Source: Bremia lactucae
Lineage: Eukaryota; Oomycota; Peronosporomycetes; Peronosporales; Peronosporaceae
DNA: 64,000 nt
Assembly (NCBI RefSeq): GCF_004359215.1
Contig: NC_090611.1
Span: 3,604,104 to 3,668,103, forward strand
Direction of reading: 5' to 3'
Shown here piece after piece: positions 1-10,879 of the stretch. Under the pieces are notes generated by a model, which saw only the letters and a list, made by a program, of their open reading frames with translations, was not told where the DNA came from and did no database searches. Every line of letters starts with the position of its first letter. Positions within the stretch are counted from its first letter, which is position 1. The position numbers were made by a program, and so were the translations under genes.

Positions 1-1763
1 TTTTTCGATTAAGTGCGATTCAATCTGCTATCTGCGCGTTAAATTGAAAAATGAGGTCCCAGAAGACCCGCTCTCGTCCAGACCTTCGTTTACCTTCGGG
101 TAACCCGCAGACCTCTTATATTTTGTACCTTTATATTTTTGAAACTTTCTGAAAAAAATATTCCAAACGTTTGATAATTGGCATCGCAGAACTAATATTT
201 GGGGTGGTTCACAAAATCTTGGTGTGTCCACACTATTTTGGTCATTTATGTATTCTATATCATTCAACTCATCTTTTCGAGCTCTAACTCAATAAAATCA
301 TTATTTTACCATGAGGTCGGAAAGTCTTACTATACTTAGTATTTTCAGAGTTAAATTTTACATATATTTCGGGCTTACTTAACGCTTCCTCACGTGCACG
401 GGTAAGCCAGATAACGTCGTCTTCAGCCCGTACAAGTAACGCCGATCATTTTCAATGATCAGAGTTCGTGAGACAAAGTCCGACTTCGATCAGTTTGTTA
501 TTTCAACCGGTTCAGAACCCGTGAGATTTAATCTAAGGTACGCCACGAATGATAACGTTTCTCTTATTAAGGGGAATTTCATAAAATTATCGACACTATT
601 GCGATTTTCAGATTGGACGATTCGGCTCGCTAAAATTCCCAGTTTTAAACTGTTGACGGCGACCGCTGCGGTGAAAGGATTTGTAGTTCTTATTATAGCA
701 GAGGTTGCTAGCTCTCTAGTCAACGCTGCGAGTTATCAGAATTAACCGACGCAGTGAGGACGCTTATCAATAATTGTACATTACAAAATCCGTTCGTAAT
801 CGTGTCTGTAGCACTGAAATCAAAGGATTCTGCCATTATTCTCTTGTGTTATTCGTCTTACCTCTCTTCGTTTTTTATCCATCCGAGCTGATTTCTACGG
901 CTTTGCTACGTGAGCACGGGATCTCGAATGCCAACTCCACGCTTACGCCTATTGGTGCTGACTGCTTCGAGGTGCACATAAGCGACAGCGCGTTGCTCGA
1001 GGTTAAGGGCAAGAATGGATTACAAACAATAAAAGATTTTCGGTCGCTGGTTGGTCCCTGCTTTAGGCTGTTGCGCGATGCCACAATACGTCACGAGGCC
1101 AATGGCGTAAAAAATATTCAATACGTGAATCATCGCAGCGGATGTGCCTTGCTTCATGTGACCCGACATTATGCTTGCTATTCATAAGGCGACGGGACAG
1201 ACCCATCAGCCGCCGCTTCACGATTAGAAGCTTGCAAAGCGAATGACGCGCTACCTAAACGGCACGAGTTCAATAATTTAATTATGAGACCAAGCGAAAT
1301 GAAAAAAAAAAATTGTCGATTGAGCTCGAAAGTTCAGCGACGCCGATTCGCCGCTGACAAAAATGACAGGTAGTCTCTGATAGAGATATTATACATTCCA
1401 ACGATATGGCGATCAGCTGGAAAGCCAAGAATAGGGTGGCGTATCCCCGTCGTTGGTGGAAGTCGAGTTGTATCGGAGGTCGCCCGAGAGCTTTAGGCGT
1501 GCAGCAATTTGGCAGCTTAAAGGCGAGGCGGTCTATCAAGGCGAAACATATTGACGTTTGAGTGCAGTTTTGCCCGTCGTGGAATTGTGCTGGGGCATTA
1601 TGTGCGGTCGAAGCAGATGCTAGCTGATTTGCTGGCCAAAAGCACTTACCGCAACCAAGCTCGCTAAATAACATATTTTAAGGCGTGTCGGGTGTGACGG
1701 TAGCTTATAGCAGAGGAAGGTGTTAATAATTGTAATATTCTAGCGTTGGGTAGTCGTTTCGCG
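1..1763. other. Unassigned flank, no recognisable gene
   Basis: Short open frames exist, for example 455-745 (+, 96 codons with a real ATG) and 774-1187 (+), but none shows a recognisable domain. The right end, from about 1735, continues the decayed copia fragment described next. The stretch is probably old transposon debris. Confidence 0.4.
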
Positions 1764-2246
1764 CTAGTTACGAACATGCTTGAGAGGTGTGGTAAGGTAA
1801 AGAAGCAGTTTACGACTTAGAGCCTGTATTTTTGAAAGCTTTCGCCTGCTTCGAGCAACTATTGACTTCCATTGGTCCAGCACATTCCCACCAGCTTCGT
1901 TAAGCACCATACGCATTCTTAGAAGCTTGCTCACTTGGCCATGGTTCTTAATTGACAAGCTGAAAAGACTTCCAAAGATCAGTCAACTGCAGTCGCACCG
2001 ATACCAATGACAAGAAGCCCATCCACGTAGACGCCAACCACAACAATGTCCTTTTCATCACTCTTTCAGTCGACAAATATCAAGCCACGTACTGCGTGAG
2101 GCACATCGCACAAATTTGCATGCAGAAGCTGACTTCAAAATTGACCATCCTGCTTGAGGCCGTACAAGCTCCTGCATAATTCTAACGATATCTTCTTCTT
2201 GCTTGACACGCCTAAGTTTACCCAAAGTCTCTTCATCAATGTTCAT
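1764..2246 (-). pseudogene. Ty1/copia reverse transcriptase fragment
   Basis: Read on the minus strand with frameshifts and stops, this encodes the end of a copia-type reverse transcriptase. A LYGLKQ block lies near 2165-2148. A DIVVVGVYVDG block follows near 2050-2010, where the catalytic YVDD box has become YVDG. A downstream segment beginning SIKNHGQVSKLLRMR lies near 1960-1915. At least one frame change separates LYGLKQ from the preceding residues, and stops interrupt the stretch between the two blocks. The copy is clearly inactive. It belongs to the same minus-strand remnant as the integrase fragment at 3220-3489, with a SINE-like insertion between them. Confidence 0.75.
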
Positions 2247-2362
2247 TCGTTGTTGAAGAGTTCATCGAAAGTGTTGCGCTTTATGCATATGCGTGTATAG
2301 GGGAAATAGAGCATGGGATCGTATGATAAGAATAATATGGAGAAATAGTGTGTGGAAAAAAA

Positions 2363-2640
2363 TGCTATGTGGCTCAGTCGGGTAAGGCATGGCAGTGCCA
2401 TCCCACAGGTCACCGGTTCGATACCCGGGAACGACAAAAATTAAAACCTTCGGGAACTAGTGTTTGGGGTTCATTAGCACCGACTGCCAGACAGTGATGT
2501 CCCCCGTTTTATAATGGTCCACATATGTGGGAAAGGGGTTGCACCGAACGATAGGAAAGAGTCAACGGTAGGATAGAGTTAACGGTAAGATCGAGATAAA
2601 CTCAAAATATAACTAACTTTCCGGTTTGCAATCCCGACCA
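2363..2640 (+). repeat. tRNA-derived SINE-like element
   Basis: The left end has a pol III type internal promoter. An A box (TGGCTCAGTCGG) lies at 2370-2381 and a B box (GGTTCGATACC) at 2415-2425. Their spacing of 45 bp matches a tRNA gene. The tRNA-like part does not fold cleanly because the T stem has mismatches and the anticodon arm is poor, and it runs on into about 200 bp of unrelated sequence, so a SINE is more likely than a functional tRNA. It lies between the integrase and RT parts of a minus-strand copia remnant. The 3' end and target duplications could not be fixed. Confidence 0.5.
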
Positions 2641-3219
2641 ATAACCTGTCTTCAAGCTTCATAGGACGACGTAATTTAACACTCGTGGTAATATTACATA
2701 TATGTGAGTCTTCTTATGCGCTTTCACATAAGCGCTAAGTATACCTTTTTGGTTTGCATTGCGTTACTACTGAAACCTCGCTTGACCAAATGCCGTACCT
2801 TGTTTTCTTCCAGCGCTTCTATCTCCTCATGCATCGCTATCTACCATCCTTCGCGCTTGCTGCACATCGCTTCTCCATATTTTTGGGTTGCGATCGTAGG
2901 ACGCTATATTCAGGTTCTTGCTCCTTATTAGCAGCGGAAGACTGCATCTGTTTCGCTGTACCTCGACACCTGTGTGCAGCACGTACCCATAACTTCGGAT
3001 TCGTCATTTTGCTTCGACTATTCGAAATTGAATCCAAGACTGCTCCACCGGAGCCTGCCGAACACCTAGCATCTGCTTGATCCTCGAGCTCAAGAGATCA
3101 CTGCAGCTGACTGTTTGATAACACTCAAAGTTTCGATTTCCTTCACGTGCTGCGTAATCACGACCTTATTCATCTTTTGAAGAATTACCCTGCAGCCCTT
3201 GATTCGTCGCTGCGTCCGA
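2641..3219. other. Stretch with no recognised gene
   Basis: Several overlapping short open frames lie at 2700-3080, none recognisable. By position the stretch falls between the integrase and RT parts of the copia remnant, so it is probably decayed pol spacer sequence. Confidence 0.3.
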
Positions 3220-3489
3220 CTATAATGTCGACTTGACAGTCCTTCGTAAGCAAGTTTTTTGCGGGTCGTGGTAAACAGAACACGCAGATCCTAAAAAACA
3301 TAATATCACGGAAAACAGGAGCTCTTTCGTATGCAATTCCATCGGTGACGTTCGCTTTTTATTTGAGCTTGTCGGGGTGCGATTGAGGTGAATGGATGAA
3401 GCACACTCAACCGCATCATCACAGAACGACAAGGATACTCGACTTGCAAGTGTCATCGAGCGAGCCAAATTAAGCACCGTCCGGCGCAT
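3220..3489 (-). pseudogene. Ty1/copia integrase C-terminal fragment
   Basis: The minus-strand frame contains the region around the integrase catalytic Glu as seen in copia elements: an arginine-threonine-leucine helix followed by SFCDDAVECASSIHLNRTPT and then a KRTSPMEL segment. It fits the order integrase then RT (1764-2246) on the same strand. No full integrase core is present, so this is a relic. Confidence 0.6.
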
Positions 3490-4665
3490 TTGGTCAGCTT
3501 TTCATTCGATAAATGCTTTCTCGCTTCACTGACTTGTATTAGGACACATGTAGACTTGCAAAACAGGTCGACATTATCAAAGACGCATCCGCTGCTCGTC
3601 CTTAACCCATGTACTCGAGAGTTGAAATGACGCTCGAAAAAAAATACCAGAAATGCTCGAACTTCTTTGCCGCATGAATCTTGGTCATGGCGAGAAAGAA
3701 GCCACAGTAAATTGTCGTGTGATCCACGATATTATGCAAGTAGGTGCCTCCAAATGCTTTGCGTACACGACGTGCAGATAAAGGGCTTTGAATTGCTAAG
3801 AGTTCTTAGAAACCTAAGGTTTATTACTAACGAAGACTAAGTGTCGGAATCAAGTAAAAATGTAATGATATGGTCACGTGAGAACGTATTGCTATATATT
3901 GAAAACGACTTAATTTACTGATCTATCTATCTATTGCGACTAACTGCTCACGGCCCATTCGCGCGTCTAGGACGATTGGCGGTGTCGATTCAAGATTTTT
4001 TTTTTAATTAACCAAAAAAATGGAACTGTCATATTACCACTATAAAATTTCAAGACGCCGTGATCGATATTCCATCTCATCGTCTGCGCAAAGTGCACAA
4101 TTTTTTGGCATACACGAGGCAGCCAGCGCGAGCGCTTAGTACTTCGCCTTCATAATTGTTGAAAGTTCAGGCGATGCGTAGCCAACCATGATGTCGAGTA
4201 CCTACTGCTCGGCCTGTCCAACTGCATCACTGATCGCGACGATGCAGATGGAATGTTTCGGCCACGAGCGCTTGATGTTCTACTTTGCCTTTAGTAGCTT
4301 TATCGCTTAGCCGCAGTGATGTTTGTCTTGAAAGTGTCAAGCAAGCGCTGTATCACGTACTGCAAGTCGGTAGCACAGACCATCATGTGCCGAGTTCCTT
4401 GTTGAAGTATCGCACCATAGCGCCGGTCTAGCACTATCCTAGTAGCTTTTCTGAGGCTGATTGTCGGCGGCGCCATGTCCTTGTCACCTTCTTCTCTGAA
4501 CGTGGCTCATAGTGTATTCGTCAGTGATGTTGGTACGGTCAGACAGGAAGTCTGTAGCATTGCGATAAAATTTCTGTCATTATCCTCTTGATTATCGATC
4601 TTAATTCTCTTCATTCTTTGTCTATCCGATCTAATTTGTACAGCCGAAGCTGACCGACGCTTTCA
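3490..4665. other. Unassigned, probable transposon debris
   Basis: No gene is recognised. The segment at about 4573-4660 resembles 828-890 in the same orientation at low identity, which suggests a repeated element end. The rest shows nothing that can be supported. Confidence 0.3.
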
Positions 4666-4770
4666 ACCCTACAGGCTCTAAGTTGCTACCTACCTTACCA
4701 CGCCTCTTCAAGCATGTTCGTAACTAGCGTGAGACGACTATCCACACTAGAATAATGCAATTACTACATG
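4666..4770 (+). pseudogene. Second copia RT-tail fragment, opposite orientation
   Basis: The reverse complement of this stretch matches 1735-1840 closely. Both carry the short coding segment ending LFKHVRN or LKHVRN before a stop, and the same AT-rich sequence after it. This copy reads on the plus strand and the other on the minus strand, so two fragments of one copia family lie in opposite orientation. Confidence 0.55.
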
Positions 4771-4796
4771 TTAAAGACTGTTTACCTGACAATTTT

Positions 4797-5326
4797 TGTA
4801 ACGGGCTAAAGTTGCCCTAATGTTACACAGTCCCCGTTAAGTACACTTTGTGTACCTAAGGGGATGGCCAAATACTTAAATAAAGTAGTCAGACTCATCA
4901 CTTGGGTGTGGTTCACATTGTAACCCACTCTTGTATACCGGATGCACACAGGTGCATTCACATTAGGAGTAGTGACGCCTAGCGTCGTCCGTTACGCGAG
5001 ATATCTAGAAAGATACGCTCGCAATACATATAAGTGTTATCTACAGAGATGACATTTTATGATTGGTTGAAATAAGTATATATATTCAATACGATTAAAT
5101 ATAAATCAGTCTGAAACTACTTTTACTTGGTCAGTGCGAACGAGGAGTCGGATCACCGCTCCCGTGACGACACGTATACCAGAGTTCTTGGTACGTAGGG
5201 TGAGATCGCTAAGGCGACCATCCAACTACCTCACTTCACGCGAGAGTAGACGTCAAATCGTTTCCTCGCTGTGCTAGAGTGTAAGCTTAAGTAGAGCGTG
5301 GCCGCATTAAGACGTGCCTACCTACA
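4797..5326 (+). repeat. Family-1 gypsy LTR (5' LTR of copy 1)
   Basis: It starts TGTAAC and ends CCTACA, which gives 530 bp with TG...CA ends. It aligns along its whole length with the 3' LTR at 17238-17769 and with the partial LTR at 50893-51282. The sequence just inside (CTTGGTAGTTATTG) is a candidate primer binding site, and copy 3 has a related CTTGGTAGCAC. It differs from the 17.2 kb LTR at many positions, so the two are not a recent pair. Confidence 0.8.
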
Positions 5327-5582
5327 CTTGGTAGTTATTGAAATCCTTCCCACGACCCGCATCTCTGCCTGTGTACGTGGAGATGAGCCTCAATATCGAT
5401 TGAGCTCATTTCCCCCACCTCTCCGAACATCATTGGGAGGTGGCAGAGCACTTAATGCAGTGACTTGGTGAACGAGCCCTGGCCAGGCTCTTGTGCAATC
5501 CTCCTAAGCAACATTTTGCTCGGTTGAAGCAGTTTGAGGCATTCGTGCTTCCGACTCCGGAGCAACTTAAGGTGCCCACTTT

Positions 5583-5954
5583 ATGAACGGACTACGATTA
5601 GGCCCATCGCGACAGGCCTTTATCAAAAAGGTGCCGTCGACGATGGAAGAGACAATCCAAATTGCCTTAGTTGAAGAGCTATCCTTCGGCAGTGCGTCGG
5701 CGACTGCTTGGTATAAGCCTTCGGCCGAGAGGTCAGATGCCACTCCCATGGAGTTGGGCAATGCAGACGTTGTCTGCTTCAAATGCGGCAAGCGCGATCA
5801 TATGATGGCTCGCTGCTATGCAAGAGTCCCTGCTGGGGCGAAAACGCCCAGCAAGAGGACTCCCAATCCGATGGGCAATAGCAAGAACCAGCGTGCGAAA
5901 CACATGAGTCCTGCATCGACCACTGAGGGGTCAGGAAATGCGGGAGCGCAGTAG
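5583..5954 (+). pseudogene. Gypsy gag C-terminal part with zinc knuckle
   Basis: The frame includes the CCHC knuckle CFKCGKRDHMMARC (CX2CX4HX4C) near 5778-5820, followed by a Lys/Arg/Pro-rich tail expected of nucleocapsid. Upstream gag sequence from about 5340 is interrupted. A homologous gag piece occurs in copy 3 near 51530-51740. Confidence 0.7.
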
Positions 5955-6015
5955 GGCCGGGATGCCCTACTGACGCGGACTCTGAAGCTTCCGCGAGTTC
6001 AGAGTTGTCGAACAA

Positions 6016-6264
6016 ATGGGTAGCGTAGTATCTGAGGTACCGAAATTTTGGACCCCAACCCTGCTGGTCTATAGCGCTCAAGTACGAGGCTATGACCAGG
6101 TGATGACACTCCTAGTGGATTTGGGTGCATCACAGAATTTTGTAAAACTCGCGGCTCTAAGAAAGAGATTGGCGATGTTTAAGTCGCTTTGCCAGGATGG
6201 CAAGCGAGAAGTGGCGACCGTTCGTTTAGCGAACGGCGCGCTCATTAAGTCTAAGGGAGTTTAG
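6016..6264 (+). pseudogene. Gypsy aspartic protease fragment
   Basis: The frame carries the retropepsin segment LLVDLGASQNFV, where DSGAS or DTGAS is expected. The second catalytic-loop residue has changed to Leu. A degraded C-terminal half follows. It sits between gag and RT as expected. It is presumed inactive. Confidence 0.65.
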
Positions 6265-7160
6265 GTAGAACTTGCCTTCAGCTTTAGTGACTTCTCTTGT
6301 AAATAGAAGTTCATAGTGCTATGTATGGAGAGTCCTTATGACCTCATCCTAGGCATGCCATGGTCGGCAAAAGAACCAATAATGGATAGAACGGCGTACA
6401 CGCACAGTTGCAAACTCTAAGCAGGACACCGGAAAATATGTGCTCCTGCGAGAGGCGTCGATACAATAGATGTCGTGTCGAACACAGTTGAGGTGCATTG
6501 ACGGGATGTCAAACGTCACCAATTCCTACCCAGCTCGTGGAGACTGAGGTAGTGAAAAGGGCAATGCTAAGTAGTCATGTGTCCCATAGTTCTGCACAGA
6601 GCCGATATCCTGTGGCAGTAGACAGCGAGCTGACAGGAAGTCAAGCGTCGCATGAACCGGCACAGTGCCTAGAGCCTGGTGCGGTTCAAAGGGGTGCGCT
6701 AGCCAGGAGTGCAACGGCACCCGCTTTCCAGTCAAAGCTTGTGGTGACTCGAAGAACGAGTACCTGACAGATTAGGACGATCAAAGGCACGTCTAAACGA
6801 TTGACCTTTGGATCAGCTCCTATTAAAGAGGACAGGCCTTCGAATGAGGTGTTCGAGGCCGTCAAAGACAAAATTGCGGAGGCATCCTCAGTTGAGGTGC
6901 TCCAGCAAGTTTTTAAATCTGCTAAAGAGATAGTAAATCTCCCAGAGATGTCGTGGGATCTATTCCTTGCCGAATTAAAGGAAGAAAAGACTCACGAAAT
7001 AGTCGCACCAGTTCCGGGAGAGAACTTGGTGGACTGTTGCTCGTCGTCCACAATGGACGAGATTGTCCTAGAAACTGAAAAAGAAGTAAGGTTCACTGCT
7101 CAAGGTTAGGATGCCTTTAGAGACAATCCTTTCTTTTAGGTTCTGCGGAAAAATCGCGAT

Positions 7161-8411
7161 GTGTTCCTAGAAGAAGTGCCGAGCCGCCTACCAGCAGATA
7201 GGGGCATCGGGCACGACATTGATCTTGTACCTGGCACCAAGTATTGTGTGACCAGGCAATGGCCGTTGCCGAAAGAACAAGTCGATTATATCGATGAGTT
7301 CTTCGACAAACGAGCCAAGGCGGGACATGTGCGTGAGAGCAAATCGCCTCACTGCAGCCCGACCTTTTGTGTGCGTAAAGCCACAGGTGGATGGCGCGTG
7401 GTTCATGCTTATAATAAGCTGAACACGGCGACCATACCGGCGCAAACGCCAATCCCGCGGAAAGATGTCTTGTTGAACTCCATGGGAAAGTCAACTATCT
7501 TTTCCGCGTTGGATTTGAAGAATGGCTACTATCAGGTACTCATGAGAGAGTCCGATGTAGCCAAAATAGCTGTAAGCACCATAAGTGGTATGCTTTGGGA
7601 GTGGCTTGTGATGGCCCAAGGGTTGAAAAATGCACCAGCGACATTCAACCGGGTGGTGGCTCACGTGATGCGTCAGCACCGTGCCTACGCGTCCCAACAC
7701 ATTGACGATGTATTTGTGCATAGTAGGGCCGAGGACGGGCTGAGCGCAATAAAGTCGCACAAGCGTCATTTAGACGCTGTGTTGCAGACTTTGCGTGCAA
7801 AAGTGCGTCTTAGGGGTCCCTGAGATGTCTGCATTGGGCTGCATCGTAGGTACACATGGTGTACGAGCAGACCCAGACAAGGTAAAATCAGAAAAGGAAT
7901 GGCCAATCCCACGGCATGTGAAGGATTTGCGCCAATTCCTAGGGCTCGCCAAATAGTTGCATAAATATAGCAAGAATTATGCTGAGCAAACTAAACCATT
8001 TTCTGACTTCCATAAAAAGGACGCATAATGGGTTTGGTTTAAAGAATAAGATCATGCGTTCACACCACTGACGCAATCTTTTGTAGAGGCACCGGTCTTG
8101 GCATTGACAGACGCGAATAAGCCCTTTAGCGTCGTCTGCGATGCAATAATTTTGCAATCGGCAGCGCGCTCATGCAGAAGGATGATGACGGCGTTGACCG
8201 CGTCATCTCTTATCAGTTTCGACTTTTAAAAGCCGCGGAACTGAATTACGCCGTGCATGACAAAGAGCTACTTTTAATAAAGTATGCTCTTGTCAAGTTT
8301 CGTGTGCACCTACTGGGCGCCGAATTATTTGTGCTTTATACGGATCACGCATCACTGCGGACCGCAATAAACTCACCGCACCTTTCGCCTAGAATGGCAA
8401 GATGGCTTTAA
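7161..8411 (+). pseudogene. Gypsy reverse transcriptase and RNase H, copy 1
   Basis: The RT frame at 7161-7823 shows the fingers and palm blocks: GWRVVHAYNKLN, FSALDLKNGYYQV, a GLKNAPATFNRV block, and IDDVFVHSR at the catalytic box, where family-1 copies 2 and 3 have YFDDVF. The reading frame breaks at about 7800. A TAA stop lies at about 8027. RNase H resumes at 8172-8411 with YTDHASLRT and the preceding KELLLIKYAL helix. Not functional as it stands. Confidence 0.8.
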
Positions 8412-8464
8412 TTCTTCTCTAAATTTAATTTAAAGTTGAATACAAGCCGTGTAAGTCGAATGTC

Positions 8465-9703
8465 TTGGCTGACGCTTTATCGCGCAGACCAGACTTCGAG
8501 GCAAGACACCAGGAAAGTGTGTCTAGTGCGAAAGCACAATTTCAGCCGTCGACGTTGGCAGCCATGAAGGCATACCACGTGACGAGCTCATTGGCCTCTG
8601 AAATAAAAGAGAGCTACAGTCAGGACGACCACTGTCGCCTGCTGTTGGATCACTTCGGTGGACGAAAGATTTTTGTCTTCCGTCACACCTGAAAGCTAAG
8701 CTAAATCGCTTTAGCTACAGCGATGGCCTTTATGGCATCAGCTGTCACCTTGGGATCCCTTGAGAATCTTTGTGTCTCGTGACACAGATCTCAAGCTGAT
8801 GATCCTTCACGAGCTCCATGATGCGCCATCTAGTGGGCATCTGGGCCGTGAAAAGACATTCTTACGAGTGTCAGAGGAATTTTGGTGGCCACACCTAGAT
8901 AGATGGGTGGCCAACTATATTCGCTCTTGCGAACAGTGTCAGCGTATTAAGCCTGCACCGACTAGCAGTGCGCCACTGAAGCCGCTACCGATTCCAACGA
9001 ATTGTTAAAACCAGTAAGACTGGACTTCATGTTTGGCATGCCGCCCGATCATAAGGGTCGGACGGGACTCGTTGTCTTTGTAGACAGACTGAGCAAAATG
9101 GTGCATTTAGCACCATGGAAAACATCGATCACAGGCAAGGAGGCAGCTCTCTTGTTACTGGATCATGTCTAACGACTACGCGGGAAGCCCGAGTCCATAG
9201 TATCGGACTGGGATCCACGTTTTACGTCCGGGTTTTGGCGACATGTGTTCGAGCTGCTAGGTAGCAAGCTCCACATGGCGACCGCAGATCATCCCCAGAC
9301 CGATGGCCAAACAGAACGTGCCACTCGGGTCGTGGCGGATGTCTTACGCACTATAGCAACTTCCAAAGAGTGGATCAAGCAATTGCCAAGTGTGGAGTTC
9401 GCAACAAATAACAGTGTCCACGCCAGTACGACTAAGACACCGTTTTATATTAACGGACTGCGCCATCCTCGGACGCCAGTCTCGATTGCGCGCCGCCCGA
9501 TTTTTAGTGGGGGAAGGCCCCTCACTATGCTCGGTGCGAAAGAGGGGCATAGTTTCGTTAGTATGACGATGACCCGCGAGGGTATCAAATCAACAACAGA
9601 AACTTGCCCCAGTGACCCTGCCATTTTAGCAGTGGTCAATAACATACGCCATATGACCGACCTCTCGGCGGTATCATATGCGAGTTTGATGCTAAAAGCG
9701 TGA
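8465..9703 (+). pseudogene. Gypsy integrase, copy 1
   Basis: The zinc-binding HHCC region is at about 8805-8950 (GHLGREK and SCEQCQR). The catalytic core follows in pieces: a VDRLSK segment near 9085, SDWDPRF near 9205 and DHPQTDGQTER near 9290. These correspond to the DDE residues. Frameshifts and stops lie between them. The same order is found in copy 2 at 14180-15276. Confidence 0.75.
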
Positions 9704-10647
9704 GCGAGGCTTAACGCTTTGTGGATGATCGATTAGTCATCACACGAAAAGTCTGTGACGCGATGGCAAGCGCACAGGACAAGCATAAATAATGTATGGA
9801 GCGAAATGGTCGCAAAAATAATGAACGCTTTAGAGTGGGACAAAGTACTACTAAGTACTGGTACCCTACCTAAGAATGCATATTCTGTACTCCCTGGAAG
9901 TACTACGTAGTTGTTGCCGCGTCTCATTGGGCCCTTTACGGTTGTTGAAGAGGTTGGAGACAAAAATATAGGCTCACCCTTCCCCCGTACATGAAGACGC
10001 ACCCCGTATTTTACGTAGGTCATCTAAAACGGTATGTAGACTTAAATGAGGTCACGTACCCATCCCTCTAAGGAGACCGATGGTGACGCCGACTGTGAGT
10101 CGAGCGTCGTTCGGTTGAGGGGGACGGTGAAGGCGAAAAGCTGTTGGACTGAGGCTCCCACCACGAACAGGACTCGGAGAGCGAGGGACATCACGCGAGT
10201 AACGCGGATCCCTCAGCATTATCCGCTCAAAAAGGTCCAAGCGAGTCTTCAGGCGTTCATAACCCTGACGAGACTTCGCTCGGACATAGCAAAGATCCGA
10301 GGTCAGTCGCGAGACTTGAGCCTTAATATGCGCCATGCAGCTAAAACATCCGCGGCACCACGTTCTGGGAACGGATTTGGGGTCCGAAAAGAGATTCGTC
10401 CACAGGACGAGACGTGTAGGAGCCACGATCCTATCTATTCCCCATCCTCCGATGGAGTGTGACTTTCAAAGTCCACTATCACCTTCGTTAATGAAGGCGC
10501 TACGAGTCTGTGACTCACGCTTAGTTTTCATCAGAGAAAGAAATGCAAAACACAACCGAATGGTTAGCTGTTTGAATTCCAACCTCAAAAAGGAAATAAA
10601 GCGAATGTTGTTACTCGGTGTCGACAGTCTGGTGCGGGGGGGGGGTA
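9704..10647 (+). other. Pol tail of copy 1 and sequence of unknown origin
   Basis: 9704-10320 matches the spacer between integrase and chromodomain of copy 2 (15,260-15,810), including an acidic, Ser-rich coding stretch. From about 10320 similarity is lost. The end (about 10632-10647) has a run of nine G, like a polypurine tract, directly before the family-2 LTR. Confidence 0.5.
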
Positions 10648-10879
10648 ATGGGGCGCATTTCGGTTGGTGAACCGTTGCTGTGGTACACTTTTACTTTATG
10701 ATTAAAATAGCCTTTTGTTCGATTGATAATAGTTAACCACTAAAACTTCATTTATTATGGGTAACAAATGTGGCAGCCACCAGATTTAAATCTGGCGGCC
10801 GATATTTTTATTTAGCTAGGGTAACGTTTTTAGATTTAAATAATGGAATAAAGTTCCTCTTTTGATCTTGAAGCGTCTA
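10648..10879 (+). repeat. Family-2 LTR, truncated
   Basis: This stretch aligns with 54830-55050: the GGTTGG...AACCG start, a TTATTATGGGTAAC block, the palindrome CCAGATTTAAATCTGG and the TAGCTAGGGTAA block. Similarity ends abruptly at about 10879, where gag-like coding sequence begins, so the rest of the LTR and the leader are deleted. Confidence 0.65.

Larger units (their letters stand above)
4797..10320 (+). mobile_element. Ty3/gypsy (chromovirus-type) element, family 1 copy 1, decayed
   Basis: The order is LTR, gag with zinc knuckle, protease, reverse transcriptase, RNase H, integrase and pol tail, all on the plus strand and broken by stops and frameshifts. Homology with copy 2 stops near 10320, so the chromodomain, antisense ORF and 3' LTR are absent. 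From about 7570 to 9700 it is very similar to 13,060-15,250. Confidence 0.85.

Noticed and set aside
774..1187. Possible secreted RXLR-type effector (hydrophobic N-terminus, RLLR near residue 98)
   Set aside because: No ATG precedes the hydrophobic segment, and RLLR lies too far from it. The region looks like decayed sequence.
2363..2435. A functional tRNA gene
   Set aside because: A and B boxes are tRNA-like, but the acceptor and T stems do not pair properly and the sequence continues as a longer element.
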